Source: Coemansia sp. RSA 922
Taxonomy: Eukaryota; Kickxellomycota; Kickxellomycetes; Kickxellales; Kickxellaceae
Assembly: GCA_027577415.1 (NCBI GenBank)
Contig: JANBQS010000772.1
Coordinates: 1 to 12,274 of the forward strand
Length of the DNA stretch: 12,274 nt
Direction of reading: 5' to 3'
In this document: piece after piece, positions 1 to 7,100 of the stretch
How the letters are laid out: each line of letters opens with the position of its first letter
Position numbering within the stretch: the stretch's first letter is position 1
The notes under the pieces: generated by a model
Seen by the model: only the letters and a program-made list of their open reading frames with translations
The model's database searches: none
What the model was told of the DNA's origin: nothing
Position numbers and translations under genes: made by a program

Positions 1-597
1 TGATTGTCGAGACTAGAAAGAGAGGTCTGAGCACTCATACGCGCTCATCTTACTAATGAAGCCCTGAGTTACACTACCATTTTTTTGGGGGGCGTGGAAA
101 ATACTGATCCACAAAGGCGCAGTTTTCCGTCCCCCTTCTTTCTTGCCCAACGTACAAATCCACATACAAATCCATGTCTCTTTAATTGCGCAATACTTTG
201 GCCGAAGCGTTTCCGATTCCCGATCTCCGGCGGGCGGCTGACCGGGCTTTTGATCTATGTCCACTGGCTACACAGTGCCCGAAGCACAGTCACAGTCTGG
301 GGGAGGGGGCAGGAGTGAGGCTGCCTGTGGCATCGGCAAAAGCGGGCAGACTTGGTCGTCCGAAGGGAGAAAAAAAAGGCTGTCCTCGTGTGCCTACATC
401 TCCCAGCATGTGAAATCTGAACAATGTGCATCGTGGAGGATTTGGAGGCCAATAAACCAACCATTTTATGCAGGCGTGCGGGCCGAGCCTTTGCCGAGCG
501 CACAGATGTGGGGTTTGTTTTTATGTTGCTAGTCCAAAAAGAATATATTTTGAAGTGTTTTGTTCAAAAAGCCTAAATATAACACATGCTAACTCGA
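1..597. other. Intergenic flank, no gene recognised
   Basis: I see no convincing gene here. Reading frames of 60-90 codons exist on both strands, but none has a recognisable motif, and several rely on non-ATG starts. A plus-strand AATAAA at 451-456 could be a polyadenylation signal of a gene lying to the left, but I cannot identify a coding end upstream of it. The part next to 597 is the 3' flank of the minus-strand gene at 598-1038. It is AT-rich (about 530-600), as expected for a 3' UTR and cleavage region. No tRNA-like A/B box pair was seen. Confidence 0.5.
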
Positions 598-1038
598 CTA
601 AAGGGTTTTTTGTATGTGTGTATATGTATGAACGATGCATCTAGCGGCTTCTGATACAGGAGTCGACGACCGTATAGCGTCTTCAGGTATTCTTGTGACA
701 TATTCTCTTGCATTGTCTGTCCGCAACTTGTGATACACCTTCAAGGATGCCATGCCAATTTTGTATCCATCGGCAGTAGGTTCGCATTTTCCCAAAAAGC
801 TGCCATCCAACAACGCGGTATTTGGAAAGATATACATGTGATCGTCTCCAGGCTTGATTGAGAATAGAACCACTTCAGATTTGTCGCAGCCAAGTCCCAT
901 GTCGTAAATCGATAATGTCCACTCTATAAAATCTGCAACCGTGTAGTTCACGCGGCTTTGGTCTGTACATAGTGGGCTGCGTGAGTGGTTACTATCGCTT
1001 CTGAAACCAAATATTATAAATGTTGTAATACCGTCCAT
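598..1038 (-). CDS. Small ubiquitin-like-fold protein (putative, elongin-B-like)
   Basis: An intronless 146-aa ORF with a true ATG and a good TATA box about 112 bp upstream, so it is probably a real gene. I do not recognise the family with certainty. The order of elements suggests a ubiquitin-like beta-grasp fold: strand TTFIIFGFRS (5-14), strand around SPLCTDQS (21-28), helix TVADFIEWTLSIYDMG (33-48), strand SEVVLFSI (54-61), then LLDGSFLGKCEPT (76-88), which resembles the ubiquitin L-x-DG-x-x-L turn and elongin B's LLD/LG-C segment, and a last strand ASLKVYHKLR (97-106) like ubiquitin's STLHLVLRLR. There is no C-terminal GG, so it would be a domain or adaptor and not a conjugated modifier. 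A hydrophilic tail of about 40 residues follows. The gene is divergent from cullin-4 across 547 bp. The fold call is inference from pattern only; an unrelated lineage-specific protein is possible. Confidence 0.6.
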   Translation of the reverse strand: MDGITTFIIFGFRSDSNHSRSPLCTDQSRVNYTVADFIEWTLSIYDMGLGCDKSEVVLFSIKPGDDHMYIFPNTALLDGSFLGKCEPTADGYKIGMASLKVYHKLRTDNAREYVTRIPEDAIRSSTPVSEAARCIVHTYTHIQKTL

Positions 1039-1128
1039 TTGAGGCTAAATGTTAAAAGCTAGTGTAAGAAAGGTTTATTCAGTTTTTGGTATGGGTGAAG
1101 GTGGGAGTGGAGAAAAGAGAGAAAAGTT

Positions 1129-1140
1129 GGGCGGTCGCCC
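1129..1140. repeat. Short inverted repeat GGGCG-GT-CGCCC
   Basis: A 5-bp GC-only inverted repeat around a 2-bp centre. It lies 10-20 bp downstream of the minus-strand TATA box at 1150-1157, close to where transcription of the 598-1038 gene should start. It could be a dimeric-factor binding site or a chance palindrome. Confidence 0.35.
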
Positions 1141-1149
1141 TTTCTCCCC

Positions 1150-1157
1150 CTTTTATA
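1150..1157 (-). promoter_or_regulatory. TATA box (TATAAAAG) for the 598-1038 gene
   Basis: Read on the minus strand, this is a consensus TATAAAAG. Transcription starting about 30 bp downstream (near 1120) would give an 80-nt leader before the ATG at 1036-1038. The leader is rich in pyrimidine tracts and contains no ATG. The same bases read TATAAAA on the plus strand (1154-1160), but that is about 430 bp from the cullin start and is less likely to serve it. Confidence 0.65.
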
Positions 1158-1585
1158 AAACTTCAGGAGGCCAAAGCACGGCAAGCGGTGACTATGAGCT
1201 CACTCCTCCAAACTAGCAAAGTTGTCTGCTCTTAGGCCTCCATTCTTTGAAGATGTTTGGAAAGTCTAAGCGCGTCATTGGAAGCGGCAGTGTGCTCACG
1301 TCAGAGTGATTCGCTATTTAGTGCAAGAGGGGAGGGGGAAGCTTTAGACACCCTTGCTTTTTTTTTTTAGTAAAGAACTCGGCAATGGAGCCAAGTCTTG
1401 CTCAAGCAACACGTTTTGCATGCATTGGCTGTCAGTCGGCCCTTGTTCCGATCTGATCATGTAATCGATCAATCGTGACAGAATACATGCTCGGCGTGTC
1501 ACAACTCTTCGAAACAACTCTTTAATTTTACTTCACTCTTTTCCATTTAACTTTTTCCACTCAAGACCTCTAACTTCACGAAAAT

Positions 1586-3841
1586 ATGTGGGCAAATAAG
1601 CGCGTTGGACCACCCGCGGTGGGGCCTCAGAAAAGGCTGATTATAAAGGGGCTCCGAGCAATACCGGCATTGCCTGCGAATTACAAGGCAGACACACTGG
1701 CGCGTCTACGAAGCGCTATACAGGCAATTCAGCTGAGCCAACCTACTCCACAGGGGCTGGAGGAGCTATACCGCGACTGCGAGGGCCTCTGCTTGCACAA
1801 ATTTGGCAGCGACATTTACGCGATGGTACAAGCCGAGCTAGGAGCATACACGCGCCAGCGACTAGATGAAATCAACCGCCTGTCGGACGCGTCGGTGGGC
1901 GGATCGGTGCTAGAGCTGACGACACAGTTTTGGGTGGGCTATACTCAGCAACTGGACATGATAAAGTGCATTTTCCTTTACTTGGACCGCACTTATGTTC
2001 TACAGTCTGCCAACGTCGCGTCACTGTGGTCGATGGGGCTGAACGTGGTGCGACAGTGCCTAGTTGATACGGACATAAAGTCCAGGCTTATACGACTGGT
2101 TCTCGGCGAAGTTGCAAAGGAGCGAGATGGCAAATCGGCCGACCAGACGTCGGTAAAATGTCTGGTGCAGATGTTCGTCGACCTTGGACTCTACTCGCAG
2201 TTCTTTATGCCAAGCCTTATTGATGCCACGCGCGACTACTATGTGAAGGAGAGCAGGCGGTTGGTTGGCAGTCTGGTCGCAATTCAGCCTGCCGAGGGAC
2301 CGCGACCAACCAACTCGGCGAGTGCCATGTCTGTTCCACAGTATTTGGCCCACGTAAAGCTTCGCATCGACGAGGAGACCCAGCGCGCTGCTCTCTACCT
2401 GAGCCCGGGCAGCAAGGCGCCCCTGCTCAGCACTGTTCTGGCCGAGCTTGTTGAGAAGCACACAGAACGACTGTTGACGACGAGCTTTGACGCAATGGTC
2501 GACGCTCATATGCTTGCCGACTTGGCCAACCTGTACTCGCTACTGTCGTCCGTGAACCAACTCGACGCTTTGAAACGGTACTGGGCGGTGTATGTCAAAA
2601 AGGTTGGGCTACGCCTAGTGCAAGCGCCTGAACTCGACGTCGGACTGGTGTCTGATATGTTAGCGATGAAGCAGCGCTTAGACGACGTTATGAAGAGCGC
2701 GTTCCAGAGCAACAGCATGCTTGCCCATGCACTGCGCGACTCCTTTGAAGACTTTATCAATTCGCGTCGGAGCAAGCCTGCGCAACTGACAGCCAAGTTT
2801 ATTGACCAGTCTATACGCTCAGGCAACAGATCGACTGCCGACGAAGACATTGACAGCTTGCTCAATCGCGTAGTTGTGATATTCCGATTCATTCACGACA
2901 AGGACCTGTTTGAGGCGTACTATAAGCGCGACTTGGCCAAGCGCTTACTCTACAACAAAAGTGTGTCTGCTGATACCGAGCGCTCGATGGTCCAAAAGCT
3001 GCGTATGGAGTGTGGCCCGGGATTCACCAAGCGGCTCGAGGGCATGCTCCGCGACATGGATTTCACGAGCGACTTGGATGGCAAGTTTACCAACTTACAG
3101 GAGGCGCAAGAGGCGAACAATATTGGCTTCCACGTAAGCATCTTGACACAGGCGTTCTGGCCCACCTACGAACCCATGCCGCTAACCATACCTCGAAATG
3201 TGGAGCTAGCACAAGAACAGTTTGTCCAGTTTTACAGCGAAAAGCACAATGGCCGTAAACTGTACTGGCAACCAAATCTGGGTACCTGCTTGCTAAAGGT
3301 GAGCTTTGACGAGGGACCCAAAGAGCTCTCGCTAACCATTGTGCAAGGTACCGTATTACTGCTGTTTTCAGAGCACGACGAGCTTTCCTACCAGCAGATA
3401 CAAGAGAATACGGGGCTCGAAGACGTCGAGCTGATGCGTACCCTACAGTCACTGGCATGCGGCAAGTACCGTGTTCTTGCCAAGGAGCCAAAGGGGAGGG
3501 ATGTGGCGGGAACCGACGTATTCACATTTAACGCGGCGTTCACGTCTCCGCAGACGCGCATCAAGATTGGCCAGATCCTACTCAAGGAGGCGGAAAAGGA
3601 GAGCAAGGAGGTCGAGGAGCACATCCAGCTCGACCGCATGTACCAAGTAGATGCTGCAATCGTGCGAATCTTAAAGGCCCGTAAGCGGTTAGACCACACA
3701 GCGCTGATGACCGAGCTTCTGAGTCGGCTAAAGTTTAACTCTACGTCTGCCGAAGTTAAGGAGCGTATCGAGACGCTGATTGAGCGCGACTACATAAAGC
3801 GTGATGATGCCGATCCGTCGCTATACCTCTACCTGGCCTAG
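1586..3841 (+). CDS. CUL4: Cullin-4, scaffold of CRL4 ubiquitin ligase
   Basis: A complete, intronless 751-aa cullin; metazoan CUL4A has about 759 residues. Cullin-4 holds DDB1-DCAF substrate receptors at its N-terminal repeats and the RING protein Rbx1/Roc1 at its C-terminal domain, and acts in nuclear ubiquitination for replication, repair and chromatin. Subfamily signs: the opening LIIKGLRAIPALPANY (compare CUL4 LVIKNFRDRPRLPDNY), LYLDRTYVLQ at 131-140, FRFIHDKDLFEAYYKRDLAKRLL ending at 455, the ECGPGFTKRLEGML stretch, and LMRTLQSLACGKYRVL. The winged-helix end contains IVRILKARK; K697 is the expected NEDD8 acceptor. The protein ends YLYLA, matching the invariant cullin tail. The first ATG (context gaaaATATG) gives a full-length N-terminus, so I accept it. 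Assignment to the cullin family is certain; CUL4 rather than CUL3 rests on remembered similarity along the whole length. Confidence 0.95.
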   Translation: MWANKRVGPPAVGPQKRLIIKGLRAIPALPANYKADTLARLRSAIQAIQLSQPTPQGLEELYRDCEGLCLHKFGSDIYAMVQAELGAYTRQRLDEINRLSDASVGGSVLELTTQFWVGYTQQLDMIKCIFLYLDRTYVLQSANVASLWSMGLNVVRQCLVDTDIKSRLIRLVLGEVAKERDGKSADQTSVKCLVQMFVDLGLYSQFFMPSLIDATRDYYVKESRRLVGSLVAIQPAEGPRPTNSASAMSVPQYLAHVKLRIDEETQRAALYLSPGSKAPLLSTVLAELVEKHTERLLTTSFDAMVDAHMLADLANLYSLLSSVNQLDALKRYWAVYVKKVGLRLVQAPELDVGLVSDMLAMKQRLDDVMKSAFQSNSMLAHALRDSFEDFINSRRSKPAQLTAKFIDQSIRSGNRSTADEDIDSLLNRVVVIFRFIHDKDLFEAYYKRDLAKRLLYNKSVSADTERSMVQKLRMECGPGFTKRLEGMLRDMDFTSDLDGKFTNLQEAQEANNIGFHVSILTQAFWPTYEPMPLTIPRNVELAQEQFVQFYSEKHNGRKLYWQPNLGTCLLKVSFDEGPKELSLTIVQGTVLLLFSEHDELSYQQIQENTGLEDVELMRTLQSLACGKYRVLAKEPKGRDVAGTDVFTFNAAFTSPQTRIKIGQILLKEAEKESKEVEEHIQLDRMYQVDAAIVRILKARKRLDHTALMTELLSRLKFNSTSAEVKERIETLIERDYIKRDDADPSLYLYLA

Positions 3842-4089
3842 TTGTAAACCAATTGTATGTCTGCGTTGGACCACTAGCTGTCCTCCTGCCTCTAATATTA
3901 AATAATTATAGCCATTTCATGCTCTCATGGTCTGTCGACTTTTTGCAAAAGCATTGCATGCTCTAAGTGTAAACCTTTGGTATGAGGATCGCCATGCACC
4001 AGTGCAAATCCGAAATCAGCATTTTTAAGATTAAAGGAGAGTTAGCGATGAGATGAAAAGAGTAACTTGTTTGTTAATTATTTGTTTAT

Positions 4090-4298
4090 AATAGGCGATA
4101 TAAGGGAGTGCTACTGCCTCTTCTGGACCAAATAACAGGGGGAAGGCGGCTGGGAGGCTTACACCCCCCTAGAGAACACCAACGTGGGGGATTGATTGTC
4201 CCTTATACTCCGCAATTCAGGGACAAACAAGGGATGAACCGCCAGCACGGTGACCATTGTTATCCGGGAGTATTAGAAAGCAGCCTATCTTTTTTTTT
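4090..4298 (+). ncRNA. Possible structured RNA ending in T9 (tentative)
   Basis: A GC-richer island inside AT-rich flanks. It contains a CCCCC/GGGGG pairing (about 4153-4190), a perfect 8-bp stem (4196-4203 with 4219-4226), and a further possible hairpin GGUGAC-CAUU-GUUA(U)CC around 4250-4266. It closes with nine T (4290-4298), which would stop RNA polymerase III. TTTATAAT near 4085 could be an upstream TATA element. I tested it by eye against U1, U2, U4, U5, U6, U3, SRP RNA, RNase P and RNase MRP signatures and found no match, and saw no B box. It may equally be spacer DNA or an mRNA leader. Confidence 0.2.
4196..4226. repeat. Perfect 8-bp inverted repeat with 15-nt loop
   Basis: TTGTCCCT (4196-4203) and AGGGACAA (4219-4226) are exact reverse complements, separated by 15 nt. 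In RNA they form an uninterrupted stem-loop; in DNA they could be a two-half-site protein binding site. It is the clearest secondary-structure element of the 3842-4568 gap. Confidence 0.6.
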
Positions 4299-4453
4299 GG
4301 CTTCCTCATTGACGCTCTAACGAGACCTGCGAGGCAATTCTCAACTTGAATTTCCCTCGTCCGAATCGCGTTAAGGGAAGAGGCAAAGCCACCAGCGTCG
4401 ATAGTTACAGGAAATCAACACTTACAATAATTTCTCGAGTGGCTGCGTGGCCT

Positions 4454-4461
4454 TATAAATA
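4454..4461 (+). promoter_or_regulatory. TATA box (TATAAATA) for the 843-aa gene
   Basis: A consensus TATAAATA sits 115 bp upstream of the accepted ATG at 4569. A start about 30 bp downstream (near 4485-4495, inside the pyrimidine-rich cttgtctcttttccc) gives a leader of roughly 75-85 nt that contains one upstream ATG (4504). Confidence 0.65.
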
Positions 4462-4503
4462 AGGAACAGGAACCGCTTGCTACCTTGTCTCTTTTCCCAA
4501 TCA

Positions 4504-4647
4504 ATGTTTACAACAATATTTTTTGCAGCTTTTGCAATTCACCACTTTTTTTTTGCATTTCTATCACAATGCCAAATTTCATGTCTCATTCCATGGCATG
4601 GGTCTTTGTACCCTGCATCCTGGTCCGTGTTTTGCTGTGGAGCATAG
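4504..4647 (+). other. Upstream ORF overlapping the main start codon
   Basis: An ATG at 4504 (context atcaATGttt) opens a 47-codon frame that runs past the main ATG at 4569 in a different frame and stops at TAG 4645-4647. If transcription starts near 4485-4495 this is the first ATG of the mRNA, so scanning ribosomes would have to bypass it to make the 843-aa protein. The encoded peptide starts MFTTIFFAAFAIHHFFFAF and is Phe-rich; this partly reflects poly-T DNA, and I claim no function for it. Confidence 0.4.
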
Positions 4648-7100
4648 ACATCTTCGGCCTTTTTGGCCTCCTCCGCATGTTTTGGGGCATCAAACTGTTA
4701 TGGCTGGTGGCAGGAAAGGTGCTGACTGCCATCACCATCCAGTTTGATGATTTCAACCCCTTCGACGAGCCAGACGATCCAGAACACCTTGTAACCAGCC
4801 GGTTCCTTCGTCAGTTGTATCTCAATGACAACAATTCGTCCGTGCCACGCACTGGTGGAATCACACACATTCCATATGATGAAGCGGATGATGACGACAG
4901 CGACGACGACGTCGACAATAGCGACGCGGGTCTCCCTAGGCTACGCGTCGACAATGAGGCTGATGTTAAAGTATCCGGGCAACGCACACAGATCGACGAT
5001 GCGGGCGCGAACGTCAACCTCCCCGAGGAGCGCACCCAAGCCGTTGACACGAGCGTTGACACCAACATCCCCGAGCAACGCGCCCTTGACGACGATGCAG
5101 GCGTTGACAATGGCAGCGACGCTGAGGATGCCGAGCAAGACCCTCCATCCAACGATATGGCCGACGGCAATAGCGACGCCGAAGACACCGAGCAGCGCGC
5201 CCAAGTCGACGATGCGGGTTCGCAACCGGAAGAGACGTCTGCTACTGACGTGCCCATACAAGATGCAACGTTAGTCAACGGTACCGGCTTATTGCATGTG
5301 GTGGAGCCACCCCCAGCTGTCATAGAGATGGAGGCAGCGAATCCTCCTGTCGAGGTGGATATAGAGGAAAGGCCGCCCGTAGCCGATTTGAACATGGCAG
5401 ACGCCGGGCCACCCGCCGACGATGATCTGGACATGGAAGATGAGGAGCCGACCGACGACGATGCAGATATGGAGGACGAGGACTCCGCTTCAAATAATAA
5501 CGTACAGAAGGAGCTATATGTGCCAATCCTCGATGCCGCGAGCGTCGAAGCAAGAGCGGAGAGTCTCGGCAGGCCGATTCGTAAACTCGGGAAGCCACGC
5601 CCTGCCAACACAGCAACCGGTACTCTCCCGCTTAACCCCATGTACTCAGTAACCGGCGCCTTCAACACAGGCTCGTTCAACTTTGACAACCAGCAAGCCA
5701 ACGTCTCATCCAGCAGCACCTCGCGAGCGACAGTCAACGTTCCGGTTTTCAACTCGGGCAATGATGCTATCGCGTGGCTCAAGGATAACTCGGGAGCAAA
5801 TGACCATCAGTCTTACACTCTCGGCCAGGCCGCCACGGGTCCACTACCCGATACCAGTCACATTGACATGGCCGCTCTTGCGCAGAGTCTCGGGCAAGCA
5901 GGTGCTGAGGGTAACACCTTGCTCGCCAACAACCTGGGCCCAGGAAATGGCACTGCGCTCGACAACAGCGCTGAGCTTGGCGCTCTCCTTCTCAGCCTTG
6001 GCGACCAGTGGCTCTCCAACTACAATGCCACAGGAGGCAATGTGCAGATCGCTAACAGCTCTGGTACAGATGCCCTAGTGCCAAACCTCGCTAACATGGG
6101 CGGTGGGGGTGACGCACAGTTACCCAACGACGCCGACGCTAGCACTCTACTCCTCAGTCTCGGCAACCCGCAGACCAACAACAGCGTGGGCACTGGTAGC
6201 GACGCGCAGGCCGAAAATAACCATGGACTCGCCAACGCAGGCGACACGCAGTTACTTAGCGACGCTGACGCTAGCGCTCTCCTACTCAGCCTTGGACTCC
6301 CGAGCACTGGAGGCAACACGATCTTCGCCGGTAATACGGGCACTGGTGCCAATCAGTGGTCCAACAACAACCCGATCAACGTAGGCAATGTGCCAGTCGC
6401 CAACAACATGGGCAGCGCGGCCCCCGAGTACAACGGAGTATTCATGAACATGGATGATATGGTGACCTACTACAATGGCTTGCCAGTCGCGGAACAAGCG
6501 CAGCTTTTCAACCAAGCGCCATCTGGAAACCAGGCGCCTGTCATGCCGCCAGCCTTGCCCATCGCGGACACTACGCTGCTCGGCAACAACATGTTGTTCG
6601 GAAATAACCCGGGAGCCGACACCCTCCAGTTAAACTTTGACAGCCTGAGCGCCGGAGCCAACATGTTCGACAATAACCCTGGAGTCGACGCATTCAACCT
6701 CAACTACGGCGCTGGTACCTTACCGCTCGGTCCCCTGCTCCCAAGTCTTGATCTCCCTCCCAACCCAGTCGTCCATGGCAACTTCAACGACGGCACCAAT
6801 GACTTCTTCCAGGAAACCGGTCTCTTAGCAGCACCCGGTATCCTTGGTCAAGATACCACTGCAGTCGGCGACGCGGGCAATGCCGCTGAGGTACCCAACG
6901 ACATCCTTAATTTTGACGCCTTGCTGGGCTGGGCCAATAACATTGACGAAGAAACTCTCGCACAGGTCGATGCTCACCTGGCAGCTGTCGGTTACAAGTT
7001 CGAAGGCGAGCAACAGCCCATGCCCACCATGATCACAGCGCCAACTACTCCAGTCGATAGCACTGGCACCCACGAGTCGGGCGGCGGATCCAACGTGTGA
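4569..7100 (+). CDS. Unrecognised acidic, Asn/Gly-rich repeat protein with N-terminal membrane segment
   Basis: An 843-aa ORF starting at ATG 4569 (context tcacaATGcc). The frame is open further upstream to 4485, but only from a TTG codon. I do not recognise a family. Residues about 9-50 are hydrophobic with a few Arg/Lys (VFVPCILVRVLLW, IFGLFGLLRMFW, LLWLVAG): one long or two short membrane segments, or a signal anchor. Next come FDDFNPFDEPDDPE, an acidic block from D104 (DDDDSDDD), and degenerate 16-residue repeats of type PE-Q/E-R-T/A-Q (about 134-218). A second acidic pair, DDDLDMEDEE/DDDADMEDED, lies at about 284-308. From about 320 on it is Asn/Gly/Ala/Leu-rich, with five x-L/A-x-x-SLG motifs and a tandem NNPG-D-LN repeat (675-717). 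The C-terminus contains DILNFDALLGW and a likely amphipathic helix. A strong TATA box and an open frame of this length support expression. The role is unknown; an anchored scaffold or a membrane-tethered activator are guesses. Confidence 0.75.
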   Translation: MPNFMSHSMAWVFVPCILVRVLLWSIDIFGLFGLLRMFWGIKLLWLVAGKVLTAITIQFDDFNPFDEPDDPEHLVTSRFLRQLYLNDNNSSVPRTGGITHIPYDEADDDDSDDDVDNSDAGLPRLRVDNEADVKVSGQRTQIDDAGANVNLPEERTQAVDTSVDTNIPEQRALDDDAGVDNGSDAEDAEQDPPSNDMADGNSDAEDTEQRAQVDDAGSQPEETSATDVPIQDATLVNGTGLLHVVEPPPAVIEMEAANPPVEVDIEERPPVADLNMADAGPPADDDLDMEDEEPTDDDADMEDEDSASNNNVQKELYVPILDAASVEARAESLGRPIRKLGKPRPANTATGTLPLNPMYSVTGAFNTGSFNFDNQQANVSSSSTSRATVNVPVFNSGNDAIAWLKDNSGANDHQSYTLGQAATGPLPDTSHIDMAALAQSLGQAGAEGNTLLANNLGPGNGTALDNSAELGALLLSLGDQWLSNYNATGGNVQIANSSGTDALVPNLANMGGGGDAQLPNDADASTLLLSLGNPQTNNSVGTGSDAQAENNHGLANAGDTQLLSDADASALLLSLGLPSTGGNTIFAGNTGTGANQWSNNNPINVGNVPVANNMGSAAPEYNGVFMNMDDMVTYYNGLPVAEQAQLFNQAPSGNQAPVMPPALPIADTTLLGNNMLFGNNPGADTLQLNFDSLSAGANMFDNNPGVDAFNLNYGAGTLPLGPLLPSLDLPPNPVVHGNFNDGTNDFFQETGLLAAPGILGQDTTAVGDAGNAAEVPNDILNFDALLGWANNIDEETLAQVDAHLAAVGYKFEGEQQPMPTMITAPTTPVDSTGTHESGGGSNV
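4971..5220 (+). repeat. Degenerate acidic 16-residue repeats (coding)
   Basis: Within the 843-aa protein, successive units read GQRTQIDDAGANVN, PEERTQAVDTSVDTN, PEQRALDDDAGVDNG and, after an acidic interruption (GSDAEDAEQD / NSDAEDTEQ), EQRAQVDDAG. The shared core is E/G-x-R-T/A-Q/L followed by D, at a period of about 16 residues in the first three copies. The NSDAEDTEQ and GSDAEDAEQ segments are also near duplicates. This suggests growth by short tandem duplication in GC-rich DNA. Confidence 0.6.
5541..6297 (+). repeat. Five spaced SLG motifs (coding)
   Basis: Five copies of a hydrophobic motif ending in SLG occur at residues 332-334 (VEARAESLG), 440-442 (MAALAQSLG), 476-478 (LGALLLSLG), 530-532 (ASTLLLSLG) and 574-576 (ASALLLSLG). 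The last two lie in a 44-codon (132-bp) near-repeat beginning GDAQLPNDADAS and GDTQLLSDADAS. The spacer residues between them are Asn/Gly-rich and vary. The motif is conserved while the linkers drift, so it may be a binding element. Confidence 0.6.
6588..6719 (+). repeat. Tandem NNPG-D repeat, 24-codon period (coding)
   Basis: Two adjacent units in the 843-aa protein: NMLFGNNPGADTLQLNF and NMFDNNPGVDAFNLNY, starting with methionines 675 and 699. The 72-bp period is exact and the core NM-x-F-x-NNPG-x-D-x-x-x-LN is shared. Confidence 0.6.

Larger units (their letters stand above)
1039..1585. promoter_or_regulatory. Divergent promoter region, Ub-like protein / CUL4
   Basis: This 547-bp gap separates two diverging ATGs, so both promoters must lie in it. 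On the left is the minus-strand TATA box. On the right, approaching the cullin ATG at 1586, is a strongly pyrimidine-rich leader (about 1500-1570: repeated ctctt, ttcc, cactc) without an obvious TATA box. An inverted CCAAT (ATTGG, 1424-1428) overlaps the end of a TGCATGCA palindrome (1417-1424). A T11 run at 1358-1368 may disfavour nucleosomes. Confidence 0.55.
3842..4453. other. Intergenic region between CUL4 and the 843-aa gene
   Basis: The first part is AT-rich and suits the cullin 3' UTR; TAATATTAAATAATTATA near 3893-3910 is the likely polyadenylation area, with no canonical AATAAA. From about 4090 to 4300 the composition becomes GC-richer and holds hairpins and a T9 run, listed separately. 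The remainder to the TATA box at 4454 shows no ORF with an ATG start worth reporting. Confidence 0.5.

Noticed and set aside
13..264. 83-codon minus-strand ORF at the left edge
   Set aside because: It has an ATG but no recognisable motif, no clear promoter and odd composition; too weak to list as a gene.
1358..1368. T11 run as a Pol III terminator
   Set aside because: No A/B boxes, tRNA fold or U6-like sequence lie upstream; more likely a promoter poly-T tract.
4100..4298. SRP RNA, because of GAACCGCCAG...GCAGCC and GGTGACC...CCGGGAG pieces
   Set aside because: The Alu-domain UGUAA motif and the helix 8 GNAR/GGAA tetraloop arrangement are absent; the shared short pieces look coincidental.
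4108..4320. 70-codon ORF in the CUL4 to 843-aa gap
   Set aside because: It begins at GTG, has no recognisable composition or motif, and overlaps the hairpin segment.
4485..4568. 28-codon N-terminal extension of the 843-aa protein
   Set aside because: It begins at TTG and lies at or next to the predicted transcription start; ATG 4569 is the credible start.
4811..5782. 323-codon Ser-rich ORF on the minus strand
   Set aside because: It is the antisense of GAC/GAT/GCG-rich codons of the 843-aa gene; Ser/Thr/Ala low complexity results directly from that, and there is no independent promoter.
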